Shown one piece after another: positions 25,951 through 36,364 of a stretch of 64,000 nt of DNA. Numbering within the stretch: the stretch's first letter is position 1; the number at the start of each line of letters is the position of its first letter. The DNA comes from Buddleja alternifolia (taxonomy: Eukaryota; Streptophyta; Magnoliopsida; Lamiales; Scrophulariaceae), in contig CM033406.1 in the NCBI GenBank assembly GCA_019426215.1, positions 3,053,001 to 3,117,000 on the forward strand, given 5' to 3'. The notes under the pieces are model-generated. The model was not told where the DNA came from. It saw only the letters and a list, made by a program, of their open reading frames with translations, and made no database searches. Position numbers and translations under genes: made by a program.

Positions 25951-27391
25951 TGGTGGTCCCAAGTGGCATACGAAAGGGTCTAGAAGGGGATGGGTTGAAT
26001 AGACCCTGAAGTCTTTTTCGACTTCAAAAATTCGTATCACTTTTAAAGATTAGAACGCTTAGGAAGCTAAGCTCTTGGGTCAGACGCTTCAGTAAAGATA
26101 ACTTAGACTTAGTGATTTCAGCAATTTACCAAGGTAGGGTGACGCTTAGATCGCTTAATCAGGGTTAGCACAGCGGAAATAATTTTAAAGCTTTAGCGTT
26201 CGTTTAGGTTAAATAGTCGCGCTTGTCTTTTTCAAAGTAATTAGGAAAATATAAAGTAAGACAATAATGAAAGTAAATGACACAAGATATATAAGGTTCA
26301 CTGGGTGATGTAATCCCAGCTACGTCCTTCTTCTCCTTTTTCACTTGGAGGGAATTTACTAAGATGATTATCAAAGAATCACACAGAATCTTCTACAAGA
26401 TAGTAAAGAGGTGAAAATGATCTCGGGCTCCTTGATCACACAGATTTCAGCACCAATGAAGATCGTCTTCTACAAGCTTCTGTCACTAAAAAATACTACT
26501 TGTAAGGGGTTTTAACAACTTTCTCACTCAGATGAAAGGTTGAGGGTTTTGTCACACAAGTTTGTTTGTTTGTTTTTGGAAAGATTAAACAACTTGGAAT
26601 ATCTCAGTAAGAATTTAGGTTTCTTCTTTGGAAGAGGTTTGAGATATTTGTGACTGTCTGGAATGTATAAAAAAGCTTAAAGAATTTTGGCTATGGAGTT
26701 TCTAAAATTTTTCTTTGAACGAAAATTTTAGCAGAGTTTTCTTGTGCATGTACGTGTCTCTATGTTTAGGGTTTGCTGGAGTGAGGTATTTATAGGCAAT
26801 TCTTGGGATCTGTCCGTTGGACACATGTGAGAGCGTGTCTTTCACGCAGCGCGTGATTCTACCTTTTCTCTGACATTCCTAAAATCCTGCTGGTTCCGAT
26901 TGGACGGGAGCAGCTATAAACTCTGAAATTCTGACAGTCTAGTCAAAAGGTGGCTTGTCCACAAGTCATATTGGCTTATCACATATAATGCACTTATCAG
27001 GCATTTAATGCATTTGAATTTATTTCCCGTTGAAAATAAATGTCCATTGAATGATTGCATTTAAGTCCTTCATGACTTGAGAAATTAATTCAGATGAATC
27101 TGATACAGATCGCTAGAGTGCTTTGAGCGCTTGATTCAAGAGTCCTGAAATAGTCCTTTAGCGTTTGACAGATGCTAAGGATAAATCTTCATCTTCATTT
27201 GACTTCAGACGCTGATCTTCAACTTCTTCTCTAATAGACTCACTTAGAATTCTACTAGCGATTCGGTATCTAATACTTAGTCTAAAATCTACAAAGATAA
27301 AAATTACAAGCCTAACAAAATTACATACTTTCAAACGCTTATACAAATGATCTATGAAACATAAACTTACATAAGTATGTAATTCCTAACA
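25951..27391 (-). repeat. 5' LTR of the Sirevirus-like element
   Basis: It runs on the minus strand from TGTTAGGAATTAC (27391) to ...GGGACCACCA (25951). It pairs with 11503-12969, is followed by the primer-binding site, and is flanked on the right by the GAATT duplication. Confidence 0.92.
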
Positions 27392-27396
27392 GAATT

Positions 27397-28420
27397 AATT
27401 TAATGAACTTAGAATTTAATTTCTTTATCAAAATTGGATTTTATTAGAAAATGAATTGGAGTTCGATTAAATTGAATTGTTAAATAGAATTAAATAAATT
27501 TGTTATCTCAAGAATATGAAAAAAATAATTAAATATATAATTTAATTAAAAATTAGCATATATGATTTTCGTGTGTTATGTGAAAAATATTATGCTTGAC
27601 ATGTTATGCGATGGGAGACATGATTCATGGACTTAGGCTCGTTTTTAATTTGTATTTCTTTTTGAAGGGTTGTAAAGGTCATTTTGAGCCTATTTTTATT
27701 TTCTTTCTAGATAAATTTTGTGTAGGAGAAAAATATTGAAATGTAATAGTTAGAAATAGAATAGGCCAATGGAGAAATTCAAGTCGAGCCGAGGAGATTC
27801 GAGAAGGATCTTTGGAAGCTTTGGTATAGTTTCTTTTTATTTTATGATTGAAACATTGGCTTGTTTCAATATAGGAATTATAGTCCATGAATAGTGTGTT
27901 GTTAGCTTTCTAGGATTGCTAATTATTTATTTTAATCCCTTAGGAGAAATTAAAATGATATTTAATATATAAATCATCCCTAAGCAATGGGAGAATTATA
28001 TATTGAAATATATTTTACATTCTTCCTAAGTGCATGAAATGCTATTGGTCGAAAACAAATTTCACCCCAAATACGAGCAAAAGGTTGCAAGGTGAAATTC
28101 AATTGTTAGGCTAATAGAATGTCAGTGGGTTGAATTTAGATTATTCATAAATCAATATAATCGTTAAAAGGTTGAGATTTGATGAATAATGGACAAAGGG
28201 ATTGAATCATCCATTTGATGGGTTGATGTTGGACATCACTTTAATAGATTGATTAGGCCAAATACCAACAAAAGGTTGCAACCTATTAATCCAGTTAAAG
28301 AACTCAATCACCACTACGAAACCTTCCAACGATGACTTCAGAATTCCACAGTGGGAGTGTAGATTTTCAAAAAATATAGTGGGAGCCAAGTTTATTTTAA
28401 AAGTCCTTAGTATTTTCGTA
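27397..28420 (+). mobile_element. Internal region of the family A element, right part
   Basis: This resumes the element interrupted at 11502. It is non-coding, with paired phrases such as CAAAAGGTTGCA at about 28078 and 28270 and polypurine-like AGTGGGAG motifs at about 28352 and 28379, of the kind that precede the 3' LTR in this family (compare 34129-34139). No 3' LTR follows, so the element was truncated before the tRNA gene. Confidence 0.5.
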
Positions 28421-28612
28421 GCAATTAGGGATTAAATCATAACTTGTATTTGGAATTGGGGGGTGGAGAGTTCAAAACTTACCTAGGGATTTAACACTAA
28501 CTTTAAAAAAGGTTCCCTAAGATAACTTGTAAAAAGCTTTATGGATTTATTTCTAAGTTGCCCTTAAAAAAAGGGGAAAATGAAGATTGATTGAAATTTA
28601 TAAAAGAGCATT

Positions 28613-28683
28613 GCCCCCATGCAGGATCGAACTACAGACCTTCAGTTTACAAGACTGACGCTCTACCACTGAGCTATAGGGGC
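28613..28683 (-). tRNA. tRNA-Thr (anticodon TGT)
   Basis: All cloverleaf arms can be drawn: acceptor GCCCCTA/TGGGGGC, D-arm GCTC-AGTGGTA-GAGC, anticodon stem TCAGT/ACTGA with loop CTTGTAA (anticodon TGT), five-base variable loop, and T-arm TGTAG-TTCGATC-CTGCA. There is no intron and no encoded CCA. The internal A box (TAGCTCAGTGG) and B box (GTTCGATCC) are present, and a TTTT terminator follows within ten bases on the minus strand. The intact pairing suggests a functional nuclear gene. It lies 125 bp upstream of PFD5, in divergent orientation. Confidence 0.95.
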
Positions 28684-28773
28684 AAGTTTTACTGGACTTA
28701 GGGGTGATATTATAAGTGATAAAACATAAAAAGAGCAAAATTTCACAATTGGAATGTAAAGTGATGTGATGAT

Positions 28774-28781
28774 ATAAAAAA
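28774..28781 (+). promoter_or_regulatory. Candidate TATA box of PFD5
   Basis: TATAAAAA lies about 35 bp before the PFD5 ATG and within 125 bp of the divergent tRNA gene. It would give a very short leader. Assignment is by position only. Confidence 0.35.
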
Positions 28782-28808
28782 TCAAGTAGAGGGCGAGAGA
28801 GAGATCAA

Positions 28809-31800
28809 ATGGCAATGGCGGCGTCGTCAACAAGAATGGAGATCGAGAAGATGAGCGTAGAGCAGTTGAAGGGATTGAAGGAGCAAGCAGATATGGAAGT
28901 CAATTTATTCCAAGACAGCCTTAACAACATCCGCACAGCCACCTCCCGCCTTGAGCTGGCCTCAGCCGCCCTCCACGACCTCTCCCTCCGCCCTCAAGGC
29001 AAGAAAATGCTTGTACCCTTAACCGCCTCGCTTTACGTCCCCGGAACCCTCGATGATGCTCACAACGTCTTGGTGGATGTGGGCACTGGTTATTTCATTC
29101 AGGTTATTATTCTTATTATTTTGAATGGATCTTTAAAGTTTCTATTTTTATTTTTTTTATGTTTGATTTTCAAGACTTTTTTGCATATTTTTCTTATTCT
29201 TCAATGCCTGGGGGTTATATTAATCCGCCAAGATTGTAGATATTGCATCCGAGTGATTTTGATTGGTATCTAGTACCTACTGTGGGATGAAGTAAAATAG
29301 ATGTTCTTGCTAGTTAATGTGAAAAACTCTACAATTTGATGGATTTTTGTGAAAAACTCAACACACAAGCATGCCGCCTGGATTTATGTCGGACAAAATC
29401 CTCCTATGGAATGCATTAGGAGTAGGATTGCAAACTTTGGTTAAGTTTGATGCTAATTATAATATGAGGATTGTATTATTGGAACAACCTAAGTTGGCCA
29501 ATATAAGCTCCAAGTTATCTTGGATGTAATGTAATGACTACAATTCTGGTATGTCATAATAGAACTATCCTGAGAGCTATAATGATCTGATTTTGTGTGA
29601 TTAATCGGCAAGAAACTTCGGAATAATTTTTTATTGAAGTATATTTAGTAACAACAAGGTTAGAAAGTTGGTAAACATTGTAAACTGACAACCTTTTCAA
29701 AATTATGCGCTTGCCTCTTGATAATATAGGTGCTATATACTCTTAATGACCATGTCATTTTGTTGATGAGATCTAGCCCAACTTAGTTTTTGTTATATGA
29801 TTTCCCACGAAAACATGCGATTTCTTTGAAGGAAGAGGGCTCCTTAGCAAATGATTATTTGAAACATGATACTTACTTTACAGGTATACTTAATGTGATG
29901 GGGCTACCATTGGATGATGAAAGAAATAGAGACATTAGCAGCAGTTACACTCTTTAAGATGTGTTTAATAGTCTCTCTCTCCCCTTCATGTTTTGTATAC
30001 TAGTTTAGCAACAAATGTTATACAAATAGTTCTTCCCATATTACATGGAAAGTTCTTAAACTAATTCATATGGTTATTGTAACTCTAGATCCAACTATTC
30101 CAAAGCCATGAGTTCATGAACACGTCATTACTATTTTCTGCTCAGAGGTTGTTTTAGTGTGTTTGCTGATGAGCCGGTGTAATTTCCCTTCTCCCTCTCT
30201 CCTTACTAGACTTCATTGTGATGATTTGTGCAATGCTGAATAGGGAATCAGTTGAAACTAGTGGTTTTGATTCATATTAGGACTTAAACTTTCTCTAGGT
30301 ACATAGGCCAGTCTTGCTTAATGCCCTAGGAAAAAAAAGCACTTGGATGGAATTAAGACGAGCGACTGGGTTTCCAAGTAGTGAGGACTAGGTGAAACTT
30401 TTTGCAACTAATCTGGCCTTGTATCGATCAATGGTCCCATCTGGTCTGTATTTAAGGTTAAAGACCCACGGACGAGCAACGACATCTAAACTCGGAGGAG
30501 CTTCCACGAGCTCCCAAGTCCCTAGAGATACAAGAGCAAACATCTGCTCATCCTCTGCCATCTTCCATTCAGGGTGCTTCATGATAAGAACTGGGGATGG
30601 ATTATAAAGAAATAGAAACAGCGAAGCTATGAAAAGCAGGGCTAAGATTATCAGAAAGATAGTCAGCTAAAGGATATGCAGCAGAAGACCATTTACCTTT
30701 TTAACGGACTTGGAAGGTCACTATCAGATGCCAAACCACAACCGAGGGATACCAGATTACCAGTTAATCGAGCGTGGTAATAACAAGGAAATTGGCGAAG
30801 CACACACTCCATGTCTCAGGGCTTCCGCCTTGCCCCAAGACATTGAGACACATTGCCTAATGCTTTCGCCTCTTTAACACTAGATACGAGTGCTTTAGTA
30901 AAGGAAATATCGAAATTCATCTAATAACCTTTATCTATGTGGTAATTAGTCGTCTTTTTTGATGAATGACATTGTGATTCGTAATCCTTCATATCATTTC
31001 ATTTTGCCAAATTGTTGAGATAAAGCGTAAAGTTATAATTGTTGGAGTGGCTGGTGCAAAACCTTTATTCAATTGTAATACTTTGGGTTTTTTTTTTAAG
31101 CAAGAAACTTGAGTATACGTATAGGCCTAGAGTTGTAGATATATGGTTTATATTCCATATATTTATTACAAATGAAGTCCTTACAGGCATGTGGTCTATA
31201 TTCCTTGTATTTGTGACGATATAAGTCAAATCTTAATCTCTTAATCTTTCATCTGAGCAGAAAACTATGGCAGAAGGTAAAGATTACTGTGAGCGTAAAA
31301 TTACTTTGCTCAAGTCCAATTATGATCAACTGCTCGAGGTATGTTTCTTAACATCTTATGCCATCTTTTCAGATATTTCAAATCTTTAGATCAAAATTCT
31401 TTTTCTGTTACTTGAAAACTACTGTTGATTAGCTTGTGATCTTTAAAATTAAAATTACTTTGCTCAAGCCAATTATAATTAATTTCTTCAGGGTATGTTT
31501 CTATAAGATCTTATGTCATTTTTTTCAGATGTTTCAAAACTTTAAGTGAAGATTTTTTTTTTTGTGTGTTTTACCTTTGATGATGTGAAAATATACTTGG
31601 CCATGGCTGAGTCGTACGAATCTTTTAATGCACCAATAGGATGCACTTAATGTTCTCATGTTTTTCTATACCTGGTTTTATGTGTAGTACATGCCCACTT
31701 TTTCAGATTTAGCCATCTATATCTGCCCATGCATTTTCTGTGTCCATCTAAATAATCTTGGGAGTAAACTAGTGCATATTATATCATATACATGAACAGC

Positions 31801-32904
31801 TCGCATTTACTTGCTCACGCATCACGATGTCATTCTTACTGACTGTGTCATGAGAACAATGGATTTTGACAAAAGGCCTGAAAATAAGTTCACTAGCTGA
31901 TTAGGCTAGTTCGCAGATTCTAGCTAAATTAACTCAACTAGTTAAGTTGTCTGTGTAAGCCTGATAAAAATTTCTCATACCTAAAAACAAGTGATGCTAT
32001 TGAATATATTCCGGGGTCTGCTGACAGAAATTGGCTCAATTATCATGGTTTGCATCATACAAGTATTTTAATTCATTGTTATGCAACTCAATTACTCAAA
32101 TGATTTTTACCTGCTACCAGGCCAGGTGTGTATTGAATCAGTTTTGATTTTTGCAAGCATTGCCTCACATGTTGTGATATGATTAACTATCTTTTAACTG
32201 TTTGGGCTCTCCCTTCAATGATCCGAGATATTCTTAAGACTACCACTTAAACCAAAATTGAGATTTGAGACTTACGGAAGAGGATATAATATTTGCGTTT
32301 TTCGGGCAGACGGCAGTAAACGTGTTTGTTGTTATCTTTTGGACTAAAGGGGAGCAATCAGAAGTACCTTATTGTTTAAGTGTTTGGTTATTATGAGGAA
32401 TGGCAATTGTCATCAATGGTCCATGTAGTTTCACCTTTTTATTACCTTGGTCCTTAAAGTACCAAATGTTATGTTAACGTCCCTGAAATTATATTTGTGT
32501 TTCACGTTCGTCTAGGCCATTTTCTAGTGGATTTGGGCCATAATGAGCTGAGTAGCTTACTGAGCAGCATGGTACATGCCTCAGATGCCCAACAACAACA
32601 TATGAAACCTCACATTTGCCCCTTGTTGCCTGATCCGGCCAAAATACAACACCGAAAAATGGTCTAAAGGACGAAAGTGAAACATGAATTTTAGTTTGAA
32701 AACGGCAGAGTAGCATTTGGTATTTTAAGAACTGACTATAAGTGACATATATCATTACAAGGAAATAGTAACTTTTCATTGTCCTGAATTGAATAAAATC
32801 GCATGTATCATGAAACGCAGGTGGCTACTAAAAAGAAAAGTATAGCAGATGAAGCTGGTGCAGTTCTACAAGCAAAGTTAAAGCATTTGGCTCCCACACC
32901 ATGA
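28809..32904 (+). CDS. PFD5: Prefoldin subunit 5 (three exons)
   Basis: The exons are 28809-29102, 31261-31338 and 32821-32904, all with GT-AG borders in phase 0, giving 151 residues, the usual size for plant PFD5. The product is an alpha-type subunit of the hexameric prefoldin chaperone, which in plants passes unfolded actin and tubulin to the CCT chaperonin. Recognisable text: N-terminal coiled coil (VEQLKGLKEQADMEVNLFQD), the conserved central beta region (GKKMLVPLTASLYVPGTL, then VLVDVGTGYFIQ), and the second helix (DYCERKITLLKSNYDQLLE) with a basic C-terminal helix. The first ATG was chosen; a second in-frame ATG lies ten residues in, so the first few residues are less certain. Both introns carry transposon debris, but splice sites and frame are intact. 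The tRNA-Thr gene is immediately upstream on the other strand. Confidence 0.96.
30388..30710 (-). pseudogene. Copia reverse-transcriptase N-terminal scrap in PFD5 intron 1
   Basis: Antisense to PFD5. The frame reads HPEWKMAEDEQMFALVSLGTWELV, then RPWVFNLKYRPDGTIDRYKARLVAK, the entry region of Copia RT. Weaker similarity extends upstream to about 30700 (LSPAFHSFAVSIS with a stop). Nothing else of the element is visible, so it is an old fragment. Its divergence from the RT at 20762-22447 shows it comes from another Copia lineage. Confidence 0.85.
32408..32785. mobile_element. Foldback/MITE-like element in PFD5 intron 2
   Basis: The left arm (about 32410-32525, with GGTCCTTAAAGTACCAAATG and GTGTTTCACGTTCGTC) is an imperfect inverted copy of the right arm (about 32650-32785). 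The arms are over 100 bp with a loop of roughly 120 bp. A clean target duplication could not be found. It ends about 35 bp before exon 3, so it could reach the branch-point region. Confidence 0.55.
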
Positions 32905-33960
32905 TTTTGGCCTACCGCTCCGTACTGAGTTTCAAATGGAACATAGTTAAGATGGATGTGAATTTGCTGAAAGAAATGAGGGGTAAATCAATGTACTATG
33001 GAAGTAGTTAAAAATATGCGCCCTTTCCTTTTTAGACTTTTATCGTGCCATGAACACGGTGCTTATTATTAAGAACTTAACAGGTTGATGATTGCAATGA
33101 AGAGACGATTTTTCATATTGATATCACATTGATTGTTATAAAGGCAAAAAAATAAGAATACATTGGACATGGGAAATACTTGACATTTTACATAATATTT
33201 TCTATGTTTAGAGGTCCAAGGAAACCGGTTAATTGATTCCATTCACATGTCGGGGACTTCGTAATGACCACAATACATTTCACATAAAAAAAAAATATAT
33301 ATATATATATATGTGTGTGTATGTGCGCGCGCGCGCCCAGATATGTTTAAAAAAATTAAATCAAAGAAACGTGATTAATTCAAATTTATGAATTTCATTA
33401 TTTATCAGAATTTACAAATCAATGTTTAAAATCAAAATCAAAATATTTGAATGAGTTGGTGCTCGAATAAGGATGTGTTATTTATGTATCATAACTGATT
33501 ATCTTTATATATACTTACAATTATATAGACTTATTGTATTCAATAATTTGATTTACAATTATATAGACTTATTGTATTCAATAATTTGATTTTCAACAAT
33601 GTCGCACCATTCCAACTCCACCACCCATTCCCCAACCTGCCCAAGACCCATCTCCTCTCCCCACCTCTGGCGCCTCCCCATCCCCCAAAAACCAACTCTG
33701 CCACTGCGACAAAGCCCTATCCATGACAATAAATTTGAAATTTTCTCAAAAACAAAAATATCTACTTCTGCCAAATATCCACTGAAATTCGAAATTTGAA
33801 TAGAAATTTTCGAAATTTAAAATCCTAACACATCAACTATCTAAAGGTTAAACCTTTATTCGAAAAATCAACTTAAAAAGCCACATCATATAAAACTTTG
33901 AGGTTTTTTATTTAATCATCCTGTATATATTTATCAATAAATTATTATAAAATTTGTCAT
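32905..33960. other. PFD5 3' flank and intergenic DNA
   Basis: AT-rich DNA without a supportable gene. It holds a microsatellite (33290-33345, A then TA, TG and CG repeats) and a 38-bp tandem duplication (33515-33590, unit starting TTACAATTATATAGAC). A cytosine-rich block at 33600-33720 gives open frames on both strands but no domain. Confidence 0.5.
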
Positions 33961-34139
33961 TTTTTGCTGAATCTATTCTCTGCACGAATATGTGGAAAAG
34001 ATGGAAAAGATGAATCTATTTCAACCCATCTTTTGTTGATCCACTCACCAAGCCACTGTCACATGTGGTGCTGGAGCGACTTTTGGAAAAGATGGGTATT
34101 AAATACTGTAGCGATTGACATTGAGTGCAAGTGGGAGAT
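33960..34139 (+). mobile_element. 3' internal end and polypurine tract of a family A element
   Basis: The last bases, AAGTGGGAGAT, form a polypurine tract directly before the LTR start TGTTGGG at 34140, so this is the 3' end of an element whose 5' part is gone. The left limit is approximate. Confidence 0.55.
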
Positions 34140-35243
34140 TGTTGGGTATATGCTTTTGATGCCAATGAGGAAATAGATTGTATAGAGATTTATTTTATAT
34201 TGTAATAAACTCTTTTTGGAATAAGACATTTTATTTTATTGTTCACATAAACCTTAATGGCAGGGATAATTGCATAAGACCCCCTATGATATGCGAAACC
34301 TGCGTCAAACTCCCCTGTGTTAATTTTTTTGCGAATCACCCCCTTGTGTTATGTTTTATTCTGCATATTCCCCCTTTTTCGATTTTTTTTGGTGTTTTTC
34401 TCCATCATAAATGTTCTATATCCAACCCAAATTAAATTATTTAACTATTATAAACATGTTTGGGGCAAAAATGCATTTGAATTTACATTTATGATGAAAA
34501 AAAACACCAAAAAAAACCAAAAAAGGGAAAATATACAGAATAAAAAATGACACAAGGAGGTGATTCGCAAAAAAGTTAACACAGGGGAGTTTGGCGCAAG
34601 TTTCGCATATCACAAGGGGGTCTTATGCAGTTTTCCCCTTAATGGCATCTATAAGTGTTGAACATATAGCCGAGACAATTGAAAGAAACCTTCCATTTCT
34701 TATAGAATAAGAAGAAGGACACTAGAAGTGTTGAGTTCTCAATTACTCAAATGGGTTCGCAAGTCAAACAGTCTTAATTGGGCATTTGGACTCGACTTAT
34801 ATGACATGCTCTGACAAAGAGTATCAGTCGGTCACTAGGTTTTAGTGGGAGCATGTGTCGTAGATATGTCAATGGAATTGACTTATTCGAAGATGGCTCG
34901 ACTTAATCCAATTACATAGGTATTTACTTTGTGACTGTCAATGGTTGGATTACTGATCATTCTAGTATGCGTGGACCTTAAACCTGAGGAGTCACGAGCA
35001 ATGTACTTGTGACACTTAACTTGTCATTAGAGTAGTCAGATCCATTATCACTAAATGGTGGGATCGACCTCAAAGTGCAGTATCAGTGGACAAGTAATAG
35101 GTGTGAGCTGACAGTCAAGAAAGAATTCACTATCTCGAAAAGTAAACAAGAATGTATCATGTGCATTCATAGGTAAATGAAATAACGAGTCTTTGGCCAA
35201 AGCAAATAAACTGACTCGTGTGGAACATGAGGGATAGTTTGGT
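34140..35243 (+). repeat. 3' LTR of a family A element, truncated at its 3' end
   Basis: It starts TGTTGGGTATATGC after a polypurine tract and shares family A blocks (TGTGACTGTCAATG, ACTTGTCATTAGAGTAGTCAG, CCACTTTTGGCCAAAGC-like). It stops inside the Ulp1 protease fragment on the other side of 35243 without a CCCAACA end. It contains the MULE-type MITE at 34263-34638. Confidence 0.7.
34263..34638. mobile_element. MULE-type MITE with 9-bp TSD
   Basis: A 376-bp foldback element with arms of about 150 bp (34263-34413 and 34486-34638) around a 72-bp loop. The termini are GGGATAATTGCATAAGAC and, inverted, GGGGAAAACTGCATAAGAC. A perfect 9-bp duplication TTAATGGCA flanks it at 34254-34262 and 34639-34647. 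Long terminal repeats plus 9-bp duplication are the hallmark of Mutator-like elements. It has no coding capacity. Confidence 0.9.
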
Positions 35244-35244
35244 A

Positions 35245-35660
35245 ATTTTGTCAAAAGCAAAAAGTTGATATCCTCGAGAAGACGAGGTCGTCCATTCCTT
35301 CACCGAATTGAAATCATATTGACCATTGCGAACCAAAGCCTGGTAAAAGAAAGTGCTAAAATAATGGCGCCTTAAAAATTTGGTTGGCTCCCTCCTCTCT
35401 CTTTCTTTCAACAATTGAAAATACAAATTAATCACATCATCATTAAGCCAACCTCTTGCCCGCAAACACTGTAACTTTTTTCCGGTTAACTCAATATTAA
35501 AGGAAGTGTGAGTCACCAACACTTTTTCAGAATTGGAACAGATCATGGCATCGGAAACAACCTTTTTTTCTTTCGGATTAAGAGGCAAAAAAAATCCACA
35601 GCCATATCCTTGTTCATCGAATCTATAACGGTATTTGGGCTCGACTCCCCCTGGGGTACA
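35245..35660 (-). pseudogene. Ulp1 (C48) SUMO-protease domain, N-terminal half
   Basis: Minus-strand exon beginning after an AG at about 35661. It reads VEPKYRYRFDEQGYG, then LTGKKLQCLRARGWLNDDVINLY, HYFSTFFYQAL and SVKEWTTSSSRGYQLFAFDKI. The W-L-N-D-D-V-I-N core is diagnostic of Ulp1/SENP cysteine proteases, which cleave SUMO precursors and conjugates. The domain is cut at DKI by the LTR at 34140-35243, so the His, Asp and Cys of the catalytic triad are absent. It belongs with the DUF1985 exons at 46.7-48.8 kb; the Gypsy element at 35820 sits in the intron between them. Confidence 0.85.
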
Positions 35661-35699
35661 TAAAGACAAGTTAAACAAAGACATAAATACTCACAGTAC

Positions 35700-35819
35700 A
35701 ATATTATGAAATATTGTATACAAATACAAATACTAATACTAATACAAATATTGAATAACAGTACAAATTCAAATATTGAATAACAATACAAATACTAATA
35801 CTAATACTAATACTAATAC
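35700..35819. repeat. TAATAC microsatellite
   Basis: Imperfect copies of TAATAC/AATACT, the last five nearly perfect. The Gypsy element at 35820 inserted into this tract, and the array resumes as AATACTAATACTAATATT after 44842. Confidence 0.85.
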
Positions 35820-36364
35820 TGATGATGGTAAAAATCGTCAGAGTATGAATATCACGTGATTGACCACGTGGGGTGAAGGAACAGATCCAACACATGACAA
35901 ACTAGGTGGGGGTTGGTGGATTTATAAACTGCACTCAACTATGGCGAGCTGCCTACGTACCCAGATAGCTGGGATCAAGTTTATTCGTAGTTCGACGATG
36001 GGGTTACTCTCAATAGCCAGTGATTTTTTACTGTGGGAGTAGGTAATCTTATATGATAGTCAGCTGTTTTCTCTCTAGCACTCTTTTTGGTGGGGAGAGC
36101 AGATCATGAGCCACCTCCAGCTTCTTTGAGGTATTTATAAGGAGTTGGTTATGGGCTCTGTGCTCTTGGGCCCTATCTTGTCATCAGCCCAATAGGCTTA
36201 ATTCAATTATTATTATTAGTAGTATTAGGCTAGAGGAATAACCTTATTATGCTTAATGGTTTTCCAATCCTTCCACGGCGGACTTTGACCCGCGGTGGGC
36301 GCCTCGACCTGACTCGGGATGGGTAAATTACTAAAATACCCCTGGACCTTTTTGGCCCGTATCA
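35820..36364 (-). repeat. 3' LTR of the Gypsy element
   Basis: 545 bp, starting TGATGATGGT in plus-strand reading and ending CCGTATCA. It is colinear with 44280-44842 with small differences. Confidence 0.9.

Larger units (their letters stand above)
11503..27391 (-). mobile_element. Complete but coding-dead Sirevirus-like Copia retrotransposon
   Basis: It is bounded by LTRs (25951-27391 as 5' LTR, 11503-12969 as 3' LTR) and by a 5-bp duplication GAATT at 11498-11502 and 27392-27396. A primer-binding site TGGTATCAGAGC lies at 25937-25948 and a polypurine tract ATGGGGGAAATT adjoins the 3' LTR. Order from the 5' LTR is gag with CCHC knuckle, protease, integrase, reverse transcriptase, RNase H, then about 5 kb of extra ORF sequence. 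This order, the iMet site, and the CATCATCAAAATGGGGGA polypurine context fit the Sirevirus branch of Copia. The frame carries many stops and is split by a solo LTR at 18729-20756. At 15.9 kb (about 13.9 kb without that insertion) it is long for the group. Confidence 0.9.

Noticed and set aside
33559..33799. Opposed open frames in a C-rich block
   Set aside because: They arise from composition bias; no domain and no conserved start.
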